Assembly (NCBI GenBank): GCA_016844415.1
Contig: JAENIX010000099.1
Location: 1 to 5,239 of the forward strand
Direction of reading: 5' to 3'
From: Actinomycetota bacterium
GTDB lineage: Bacteria > Desulfobacterota > Deferrimicrobia > Deferrimicrobiales > Deferrimicrobiaceae
Length of the DNA stretch: 5,239 nucleotides
This document shows, piece by piece, positions 1-5,201 of this stretch. Within the stretch, counting starts at the first letter, position 1, and each line of letters opens with the position of its first letter. Below the pieces are notes generated by a model. That model did not search any database and was not told the DNA's origin. It saw only the letters and a program-made list of their open reading frames with translations. The position numbers were made by a program, and so were the translations under genes.

Positions 1-31
1 AAAAACTCTCCGTGTAAGGACGGTGCATCCG

Positions 32-478
32 ATGGTGAAGACGAGATTCGTCAAGGACATAAAGGAAGGGGAACAGGTGCGCGACCTGTTCCTGGTGGCA
101 GGGAAGGCACAGTTGATGAGCAACGCGGGGAAGCCGTACCTGACGCTCGCCCTGCGAGACCGGACGGGGCAGTTCGAGGGGCGTGTCTGGGACCGCGCCG
201 AGGAGATCGGAAAGCGGTTTGAACGGGACGACATCGTCGAGGTCGGCGGAACGGCGATCCAGTACCAGGGGCGGATGCAGCTCAAGGTGCACGACGTGCA
301 GAAGACGGCGGGCGCCAGGCCTGACCTCGGGGATTTCCTCCCGGTGACTCGTCACGGGATAGAGCCTCTCTGGAAGAAACTGCAGGATCTCGTGGCGGGC
401 GTCGCGGACGAGGACCTGCGCAGGCTCCTTGCGCATGTCTTCTCCGATTCGTGCGCATGTCTTCTCCGATTCGCCTGA
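32..478 (+). CDS. N-terminal OB-fold fragment of the YhaM-like protein
   Basis: This open frame gives 148 residues from ATG 32, or 151 from GTG 23. It begins MVKTRFVKDIKEGEQV and carries an OB-fold typical of single-stranded nucleic-acid binding, including LALRDRTG and FEGRVWD near residues 39-54. The first 140 residues read as normal family sequence up to AHVFSDS. The last eight, CACLLRFA, come from reading the second 22-bp copy out of frame and end at TGA 476-478. If made, the product could bind nucleic acid but would lack all catalytic residues. The bases before it (3-17) read KLSV then TAA, possibly the tail of an earlier gene, but this is too short to call. Confidence 0.6.
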   Translation: MVKTRFVKDIKEGEQVRDLFLVAGKAQLMSNAGKPYLTLALRDRTGQFEGRVWDRAEEIGKRFERDDIVEVGGTAIQYQGRMQLKVHDVQKTAGARPDLGDFLPVTRHGIEPLWKKLQDLVAGVADEDLRRLLAHVFSDSCACLLRFA

Positions 479-1016
479 AGCCGAGACGGCGCGGCGGTTC
501 AGGCAGGCCCCCGGGGGCAAGAGCATGCACCACGATTACATCGGCGGGCTGCTGGAGCACACGGTGTCCGTTGCGGAAATATGCCGGTTTCTTTCCGCCC
601 ACTACGAAGGGGTGGACGGCGATCTCCTCGTCGCCGGTGCGCTCCTGCACGACATAGGCAAGGTGGAGGAGCTTGCGTACGAGGGGACGTTCGACTACAC
701 CGACGAGGGCCGGCTGCTCGGCCACCTGTACATGGGCGCCGAATGGATCTCCAGCGAATGCGACGGGCTCGGAGGGTTCCCGCCGGGGAAAAAGATTCTG
801 CTCAAGCACATGATCCTCTCCCACCACGGGGAGCTGGAATACGGCTCGCCCAAGCGGCCCAAGACGCTCGAGGCGATAATCCTGCACTTCGTCGAGAACA
901 TGGACGCCAAGGCCAACGCCTTCACCGAGGCGATGGCGGACCTGCGGGAAGGCGCGCGCTGGACGGAGTACAGCCGGATGTTCGAGCGGTATCTCTTCTC
1001 GGGAAAATTCGAATAG
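429..1016 (+). CDS. C-terminal HD-domain fragment of the YhaM-like protein
   Basis: The second open frame overlaps the OB-fold fragment by 50 bases and gives 195 residues from TTG 429, or 193 from ATG 435. Its first residues (MRMSSPIR from TTG) are an out-of-frame reading of repeat copy 1. From AHVFSDSPEAETARR onward it is genuine family sequence and keeps every HD metal-binding and catalytic residue. A weak AGG at 422-424 lies 10 nt before ATG 435, so restart by ribosomes translating the first fragment is possible but unproven. HD phosphohydrolase domains can fold and act without a fused OB domain, so a functional split gene cannot be excluded. The gene ends at TAG 1014-1016, just before a hairpin. 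Confidence 0.6.
   Translation: MRMSSPIRAHVFSDSPEAETARRFRQAPGGKSMHHDYIGGLLEHTVSVAEICRFLSAHYEGVDGDLLVAGALLHDIGKVEELAYEGTFDYTDEGRLLGHLYMGAEWISSECDGLGGFPPGKKILLKHMILSHHGELEYGSPKRPKTLEAIILHFVENMDAKANAFTEAMADLREGARWTEYSRMFERYLFSGKFE
430..473 (+). repeat. Perfect 22-bp tandem duplication inside the yhaM-like gene
   Basis: Bases 430-451 and 452-473 are identical over all 22 positions, and the match stops exactly at both edges (t429 vs g451; t452 vs c474). The unit starts TGCGCATGTC and ends CCGATTCG. Because 22 is not a multiple of 3, the second copy shifts the frame by one. Removing either copy joins AHVFSDS directly to PEAETARR and restores one continuous frame. Perfect identity points to a very recent event or an artefact. 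The hexamer TGCGCA also occurs at 417-422, just upstream. Confidence 0.95.
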
Positions 1017-1019
1017 CGG

Positions 1020-1035
1020 CGAAAGACCGCTTTCG
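1020..1035. terminator. Small hairpin between convergent genes, possible weak terminator
   Basis: CGAAAG (1020-1025) and CTTTCG (1030-1035) form a perfect 6-bp stem around a 4-base loop, within the 21-bp gap between the yhaM-like stop and the tatD-rSAM stop. An overlapping alternative stem, AGCGG/CCGCT (1015-1019 with 1027-1031), is also possible. No T-tract follows directly on either strand; the nearest T-rich run is about 12 bases away on the minus strand. Position supports a bidirectional terminator, but structure alone makes it weak. Confidence 0.35.
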
Positions 1036-1037
1036 GC

Positions 1038-2408
1038 TCACCCCACCTCGGCGAAGGGGCGGAGGCGGAAAGCCACCCCCTCGATCGACTCGGCCAGACG
1101 GCGGACGGCGTCGTGGTCGAGGCCGGGCAGGGCAACGGCGGTGGCGACGACCGACGGGACGTGCTTCGGCGCCTCCCGGAGGAAATCGAGAATCGCGGGG
1201 AACGACGCGGGACCGTAACGGTTGGGACAGATGCGTGCATATGTACCGGCGTCGGGGGCGTTGAGGGAGACCGAGAGCGCGTCCACGAGCCCGGAAAGCT
1301 CCGGCAGCACGTTCCTGCCGTGCACAAGGTTGGCAAGCCCGTCGGTGTTGATCCGGACCTTCGCGCCCCTGGCCTTGAGGACCTTCGCCATCTCCTTCAC
1401 GTCCGTAAGCCGCAGCAGCGGCTCCCCGAACCCGCAGAAGACGATCTCGTCGTACCGCGCCGGATCGCCGACCTCGGCGACGACCTCCGCCGCGGAAGGC
1501 TCTCCCGGCAGCTTCAGGTAGTGCCCCTTCACGTGATAGTCGTCCCGCTTCGCGCAGAAGGTGCAGGCGTTCGTGCACCGGTTGGTGATGTTCAGATACA
1601 GGGAGTCGCGGATCCTGTAGGAGACGCGGACCTCCTCCTCCGACGGGATACGGAAGATCTGCAGCGCATTGAGCGTCGTAACACGCCCGACGTCCTCCGG
1701 CGCGAGCCCCTTGATCTCGGCGATTTTGCGCGCCACCAGCGGGACGTAAGCCGGTTCGTTCGTCTTCCCCCTGTGGGGCAGCGGCGTAAGGAACGGGCAG
1801 TCGGTCTCCACGAGAAGTTTCTCCAGCGGGATCTTCCGAACCGCCTCCGCCTGGGTTTCCGAGCCTTTGTATGTGATCGCGCCGGGGATCGATATGAGGA
1901 AGTTCATCCCGATGGCCCTGCGCGCCATCTCGTAGTCTCCGGAAAAGCAGTGGATGATCCCTCCGACCTCGGCGGCGTTCTCCGCGGCGAGCGTGGAAAG
2001 GATATCGTCGTGGGCGATCCGGTCGTGGACGATGACCGGCAGGTTTCTCCGCCGGGCCAGCCGGATCTGCTCGCGGAAGGCGGCCCGCTGCGCGTCGCGC
2101 GGGGAGCGGTCGCGGAAGAAGTCGAGGCCGGTCTCGCCGATCCCCACCACCTTGTCGCACCGTGACAGCTCGTCGAGACGCGCGAGGATGGTTTCGGAAA
2201 AATGGGAAGCGCCGTGGGGATGAAGCCCGACGGCGGCGTACACGCCCGCGTGCCGGTGGGCAATACCTACGGCCTTCTCGCAGCTCTCCGGGTGGATGCC
2301 GATCGTGACGATGCGGGAGACCCCCGCTTCGCGCGCGCGGCGGACGACGTCGCCTTCCGCGTCGCAGAGCGGCTCAATGTCCAGGTGTGCGTGCGTATCG
2401 AAATACAT
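1038..2408 (-). CDS. TatD-family metal-dependent hydrolase fused to a TatD-linked radical SAM domain
   Basis: This gene encodes 456 residues. The N-terminal half (about 1-253) is a TatD-type TIM-barrel hydrolase with the full set of metal ligands: H6 and H8 in DTHAHLD, E92 in GETGLD, H128 in VIVHD, H153 in IIHCFSG and D203 in ETDCPFL. TatD proteins are cytoplasmic 3'-5' DNases or phosphodiesterases. After a short linker, residues about 265-456 form a compact radical SAM domain with the cluster motif C278-x3-C282-x2-C285 (CTNACTFC) and a GFGEP motif at 326-330 for S-adenosylmethionine binding. This matches the known family of small radical SAM proteins encoded beside or fused to TatD, whose reaction is not established. 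ATG 2408 is supported by AAGG at 2421-2418, 9 nt upstream, and by the family N-terminus. The gene runs in the same direction as metG, 502 bases downstream of it. No truncation or missing ligand is seen. Confidence 0.9.
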   Translation of the reverse strand: MYFDTHAHLDIEPLCDAEGDVVRRAREAGVSRIVTIGIHPESCEKAVGIAHRHAGVYAAVGLHPHGASHFSETILARLDELSRCDKVVGIGETGLDFFRDRSPRDAQRAAFREQIRLARRRNLPVIVHDRIAHDDILSTLAAENAAEVGGIIHCFSGDYEMARRAIGMNFLISIPGAITYKGSETQAEAVRKIPLEKLLVETDCPFLTPLPHRGKTNEPAYVPLVARKIAEIKGLAPEDVGRVTTLNALQIFRIPSEEEVRVSYRIRDSLYLNITNRCTNACTFCAKRDDYHVKGHYLKLPGEPSAAEVVAEVGDPARYDEIVFCGFGEPLLRLTDVKEMAKVLKARGAKVRINTDGLANLVHGRNVLPELSGLVDALSVSLNAPDAGTYARICPNRYGPASFPAILDFLREAPKHVPSVVATAVALPGLDHDAVRRLAESIEGVAFRLRPFAEVG

Positions 2409-2447
2409 CTAGCGGTGCCTTATTGCGCGGATATCGCCGCGTTGGGT

Positions 2448-2475
2448 CCCCTTCGGCTGCGCCGCCTCGGAGGGG
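2448..2475. repeat. Imperfect inverted repeat, 9-bp stem
   Basis: CCCCTTCGG (2448-2456) pairs with TCGGAGGGG (2467-2475) through nine pairs, two of them G-T wobbles, around a 10-base loop. It lies 40 bases upstream of the tatD-rSAM start, so it would fall in that gene's leader if transcribed from upstream. Such stems arise easily in GC-rich DNA. Confidence 0.4.
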
Positions 2476-2519
2476 GGCTCCGTTCGTGGCTCGCCGTGCG
2501 GTCGTTCCCAAATCGCCGG

Positions 2520-2563
2520 CTGCGCTTCGGCCTCATGGGGCTGCTGGCGATGAGGCCGCGCAG
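2520..2563. repeat. Strong bulged hairpin (9-bp plus 5-bp stem)
   Basis: CGGCCTCAT (2528-2536) and ATGAGGCCG (2550-2558) pair perfectly around a 13-base loop. The flanking CTGCG (2520-2524) and CGCAG (2559-2563) extend the helix after a 3-base bulge (2525-2527), giving 14 pairs. It is the most convincing structure in the intergenic block. There is no T-tract on either side, so an intrinsic terminator is unlikely. Confidence 0.6.
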
Positions 2564-2739
2564 AGAGAGGGCCGATGCGCCGCTTCCGGCGAGCTGCCCG
2601 ACAGGGGCGTACCTCACTTCGCCCCCCTCCTGCGGCGGCTCCGCCTGCCCCCCGGAGCGCAAAGCGCGGAGGCGGCCCGGCCCCCACGCGGCATGCGCCT
2701 TCCGTTGATGGCGGGCATCGCCAAAGTTGCAGGTTCCCT

Positions 2740-2755
2740 GTCATCGCTGGATGAC
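2740..2755. repeat. Short perfect hairpin with tetraloop
   Basis: GTCATC (2740-2745) and GATGAC (2750-2755) form a 6-bp stem around the loop GCTG. It lies about 155 bases downstream of metG on the minus strand. No T-run follows, so a terminator role is doubtful. Confidence 0.4.
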
Positions 2756-2910
2756 GCAGCGGGGGCTTCCGCGCAGCGGCGTATGTAGCGGAGGGATAGA
2801 TTGCGTCGAAGCGAAATCCGCAGCGAGCGGGCGCAGGTCGCGAGCGTAGCTGCGAGGAAGTCCCCCGCGAGGAATCCGGCGTAACCAGGGAACGTAGCGC
2901 TTGCACGGCC

Positions 2911-4443
2911 TTACTCTTCGATGCGCGGGAACGCGACGGCGGACTTCGGCAGGGTGACGCCGGACCGGAGTCCGCCCCACGCTCCGGCCGCGGACAGGTT
3001 CGCCGCGGCGACCCGCCCGTCGCACCCGAGCGCCTCCCACATCCGCTGCGCCGCGCCCGGCACGAAGGGCGCCGTCAGCAGCACGGATATCCGGGTGGCC
3101 TCCAGGATGTTGTACAGGACCGCGCCCAGCCGGACCCGCTTCGAGGGATCCTTTGCCAGCGCCCACGGCGCCGACGCGTCGACGTACCGGTTCGCGGCCT
3201 TCACGAGGTCCCAGATGGCGGTGAGCGCGTTGTGGAACTCCACTTTTTCCATCGCCGCGTCCGCGGCGCGCACGGTTTCGGCGGCCCTTGCGATGAGCGC
3301 GAGATCCTCCTCTCCGGCGGGGGAGGGGGAGGGCACCGTCCCGGCGAAATACTTCCCCAGCATCCCGAGCGTCCTGTTGAGCAGGTTTCCGAAGTCGTTG
3401 GCGAGGTCGGAGTTGATCCGGTGCACGAGCGCCTTCCGCGAGAAGTCCCCGTCGGACCCGAACGGCACCTCCCGCAGCAGGAAGTACCGGAAGGCGTCCG
3501 CGCCGTAGGTCTCCACCATCTCATAAGGGTCCACGACGTTCCCCAGCGACTTGCTCATCTTCTGCCCCTCGACGGTCCACCAGCCGTGCGCGAATACGCC
3601 GAGAGGCGGGGCCACCCCCGCAGACATGAGGAACGCGGGCCAGAAGACGGCGTGGAACCGCAGTATGTCCTTCCCCACCATGTGTATGTCGGCCGGCCAG
3701 AAGGTGTCGAACATCTCCCCGCCGTCCGGGTATCCGACCCCGGTGATGTAGTTTGTGAGGGCGTCGTACCAGACGTAGATCACGTGCCCGGGATGGCCGG
3801 GGACCGGGATCCCCCACGAAAGGGAAGTGCGCGAAACCGAGAGGTCGTTCAGCCCCCCCTCGACGAAGGAGACGACCTCGTTCCGGCGGCTCTCCGGCCG
3901 GATGAAAGAAGGGTTCCTGCCGTAATAGTCCAGCAGCGGCCGCTGGTACTTCGAGAGCCGGAAGAAGAAGGAGGGCTCTTTCCGCCGCTCGGCGGGCCGC
4001 CGGCACTCCGGGCACTTCCCGTCGACCAGCTGCAGGTCGGTCCAGTACGACTCGCAGGGGGTGCAATACCATCCCTCGTATTCGCCGAGATAGATGTCCC
4101 CGTTGCGCAGCGATTTAAGGAAGAGCCCCTGGACGGAGGCGTAGTGCCTGGGCTCGGTCGTGCGGATGAAGTCGTCGTTGGTGATGTCGAGCGCCGGAGT
4201 CAGCCCCTGGAACCGCGTGACCACCCGGTCGGCAAGCTCTCTTGGAGTCACGCCCTGCTGCGTGGCGCTCTTCTGCACCTTCTCTCCGTGCTCGTCGGAG
4301 CCGGTGAGGAAAAAGACCTTCTGCCCCTTCATCCGGTGGTACCGCGCGAGCGCGTCGCAGGCGATCGTGGTATATGCATGTCCGATGTGGGGGACGTCGT
4401 TGACGTAGTAGATCGGCGTCGAGATGTAGAACGTGGGCTTCAC
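2911..4443 (-). CDS. metG: Methionyl-tRNA synthetase, short form without the C-terminal tRNA-binding domain
   Basis: This gene encodes a 510-residue class I aminoacyl-tRNA synthetase that charges tRNA-Met with methionine using ATP in the cytoplasm. Visible motifs are the HIGH signature at 19-22 (DVPHIGHAY), the Rossmann-fold segment FLTGSDEHGEK at 45-55, a zinc knuckle with two CxxC pairs (C127/C130 and C144/C147), the tail of the catalytic fold with VWYDALTNYITGVGYP at 224-239, and KMSKS at 295-299. An alpha-helical anticodon-binding region follows (about 340-480). The protein ends near residue 510 without the EMAP/Trbp-like dimerisation domain found in the longer MetG type; this is normal for this subclass and not a truncation. 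The GTG start at 4443-4441 is chosen because family proteins begin at this KPTFYISTPIYYVND segment, a purine-rich ribosome site precedes it, and it overlaps the ricT stop as GTGA. The frame stays open far upstream, but that extension is only a shadow of ricT. Confidence 0.96.
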   Translation of the reverse strand: MKPTFYISTPIYYVNDVPHIGHAYTTIACDALARYHRMKGQKVFFLTGSDEHGEKVQKSATQQGVTPRELADRVVTRFQGLTPALDITNDDFIRTTEPRHYASVQGLFLKSLRNGDIYLGEYEGWYCTPCESYWTDLQLVDGKCPECRRPAERRKEPSFFFRLSKYQRPLLDYYGRNPSFIRPESRRNEVVSFVEGGLNDLSVSRTSLSWGIPVPGHPGHVIYVWYDALTNYITGVGYPDGGEMFDTFWPADIHMVGKDILRFHAVFWPAFLMSAGVAPPLGVFAHGWWTVEGQKMSKSLGNVVDPYEMVETYGADAFRYFLLREVPFGSDGDFSRKALVHRINSDLANDFGNLLNRTLGMLGKYFAGTVPSPSPAGEEDLALIARAAETVRAADAAMEKVEFHNALTAIWDLVKAANRYVDASAPWALAKDPSKRVRLGAVLYNILEATRISVLLTAPFVPGAAQRMWEALGCDGRVAAANLSAAGAWGGLRSGVTLPKSAVAFPRIEE

Positions 4444-5201
4444 GAGGCCCCTTCCTCCTCGTCGCCGAACCGGAAGGAGAGGTCGTCGCCCTCGCCGACA
4501 TCGGTCATGGGGGGAGGCGCTCCGGAACCAGCGGCGCAGGTTTCGCACGCCTTGCCCCTGGCCCGGTTGTAGGACTCGTGCTCGTAGATGAGGCAGCACA
4601 TCAGGCGTCCGCAGACCCCGGAGAGTTTCGCTGGATTCAGCGCGAGCTTCTGGTCCTTGGCCATCTTGACCGTGATCGGCTCGAAGTCGGACAGGAACGA
4701 GGCGCAGCACAGGTTCTTGCCGCAGGGCCCGATCCCCCCGATCATCCGCGCCTCGTCGCGCACGCCGATCTGCCGCATCTCGATGCGCGTCCGAAGCTCG
4801 TGGGCCAGGTCCTTGACGAGTTCCCGGAAGTCGATGCGCCCGTCGGCCGTGAAGTAGAAGACCGCCTTGCTCCTGTCGAGGAGGACTTCCGTGCGCGCCA
4901 GCTTCATGGGGAGAATCCTGGCCTCGATCCGCTTCATGCAGAAGGAGTGCGCATCCGCCTCCCGCCGGGCGTTCTCCTGGTGGGCGCGGATGTCGTCGGC
5001 GGTGGCCGCCCTTACGATCCTCGAGTACGGGGACTTTTCGCCGGGGGGGGAGTAGGAGTCCACACGCTGGACGACCTCGCCCAGCACCGCCCCGCGCTCG
5101 GTCTGCACGACGACGTAATCGCCACGGCTGACCGCGGTCCAGGTGCAGTCGTAGTGGAACGTCTTGCAGACTCCGCGAAGCCTGACTCCCGCAAGATCCA
5201 T
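4440..5201 (-). CDS. ricT: RicT/YaaT-family PSP1 C-terminal domain protein
   Basis: From ATG 5201 this gives 253 residues. An N-terminal barrel-like part (VAVSRGDYVVVQTERG-type segment near 24-37, then GEVV) leads into the PSP1 domain, with MIGGIGPCGKNLCC (153-166) and LSGVCGRLMCC (193-203). Their cysteines form two Cx4CC motifs: C160, C165, C166 and C197, C202, C203. In Bacillus, RicT joins RicA and RicF in an iron-sulfur Y-complex that promotes RNase Y-dependent mRNA maturation and affects sporulation and competence; the role in this organism is inferred. A further CxxC (C219, C222) precedes an acidic, probably disordered tail. ATG 5201 is preferred over the in-frame TTG at 5207: AAAGGA at 5217-5212 lies 10 nt before it, against 4 nt for TTG. 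The gene overlaps metG by four bases and is usually found after holB. Of note is a run of eight C (5050-5043 on the coding strand) with the frame intact. Confidence 0.92.
   Translation of the reverse strand: MDLAGVRLRGVCKTFHYDCTWTAVSRGDYVVVQTERGAVLGEVVQRVDSYSPPGEKSPYSRIVRAATADDIRAHQENARREADAHSFCMKRIEARILPMKLARTEVLLDRSKAVFYFTADGRIDFRELVKDLAHELRTRIEMRQIGVRDEARMIGGIGPCGKNLCCASFLSDFEPITVKMAKDQKLALNPAKLSGVCGRLMCCLIYEHESYNRARGKACETCAAGSGAPPPMTDVGEGDDLSFRFGDEEEGAS
4448..4460 (-). promoter_or_regulatory. metG ribosome-binding site embedded in the end of ricT
   Basis: The last acidic codons of ricT read GAGGAGGAAGGGG on the minus strand. This purine block places GGAGG 10 nt, and AAGGGG 4 nt, before the metG GTG. 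With the GTGA stop/start overlap it favours translational coupling of metG to ricT and supports the GTG as the true start. Confidence 0.75.

Larger units (their letters stand above)
32..1016 (+). pseudogene. YhaM-like OB-fold/HD-domain 3'-5' exoribonuclease, split by a frameshifting 22-bp duplication
   Basis: Read as one gene with one copy of the duplication removed, this encodes 320 residues, close to the roughly 314 of Bacillus YhaM. An N-terminal OB-fold (about residues 14-90) is followed by an HD domain (about 155-300). The HD residues are all visible in repaired numbering: H169 in LLEH, H199-D200 in LLHDIGK, H224 in GHL, H257-H258 in ILSHHGE and D284 in ENMDAK. YhaM-family enzymes are cytoplasmic, metal-dependent 3'-5' exonucleases acting on RNA and short single strands; that activity is known for the family and inferred here. 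As the sequence stands the frame shifts after residue S140, so no single full-length product is made. ATG 32 is preferred as the start: AAGGA at 16-20 lies 11 nt upstream, but only 2 nt from the alternative GTG at 23. The gene could be a true pseudogene, a working two-piece gene, a variable locus, or an assembly or sequencing artefact. Confidence 0.82.
2409..2910. other. GC-rich, hairpin-rich intergenic block with no convincing gene
   Basis: This 502-base gap between metG and tatD-rSAM has open frames on both strands, but none looks like a protein. The longest on the minus strand (GTG 2906 to TAG 2409) would be 165 residues rich in Arg, Pro and Ala. Only 25 of its first 40 codons end in G or C, against 36 of 40 in metG. 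The block holds several inverted repeats (2426-2441, 2448-2475, 2520-2563, 2638-2658, 2740-2755) and short direct repeats: GGCTGCGC at 2455 and 2518, CGCAGCGG at 2755 and 2772, and GCGAGGAA at 2852 and 2867. The stretch 2810-2875 is dense in GCGAG/GCGAA words. It could be a repetitive extragenic element, a structured untranslated region, or a decayed gene. No tRNA, rRNA or clear promoter is recognised. Confidence 0.6.

Noticed and set aside
23..25. GTG 23 as the start of the yhaM-like gene
   Set aside because: The AAGGA at 16-20 would be only 2 nt away, too close for initiation. ATG 32 is better spaced and fits the family N-terminus.
430..473. Tandem repeat as the start of a CRISPR array or an insertion-sequence target duplication
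   Set aside because: The two copies abut with no spacer, so there is no CRISPR structure. No element lies between them, and 22 bp exceeds usual target duplications; excision would leave one copy or a footprint, not a clean tandem pair.
922..2160. A 412-codon minus-strand frame overlapping tatD-rSAM
   Set aside because: The sequence is Arg/Gly/Pro-rich without motifs, whereas the frame of 1038-2408 shows intact TatD and radical SAM motifs.
1113..2165. A 350-codon plus-strand frame antisense to tatD-rSAM
   Set aside because: It is a composition-driven shadow of the real gene, with no family resemblance.
2740..2755. Intrinsic terminator of metG
   Set aside because: The stem is only 6 bp, about 155 bases from the stop codon, and is not followed by a T-run on the minus strand.
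2409..2910. A tRNA, transposase remnant or riboswitch in the intergenic block
   Set aside because: No cloverleaf with a T-loop consensus, no transposase-like protein fragment in any frame, and no riboswitch core that I can recognise.
3232..4572. A 446-codon plus-strand frame antisense to metG
   Set aside because: It lies opposite a clear metG, has no recognisable motif, and long antisense frames are expected where codon third positions are mostly G/C.
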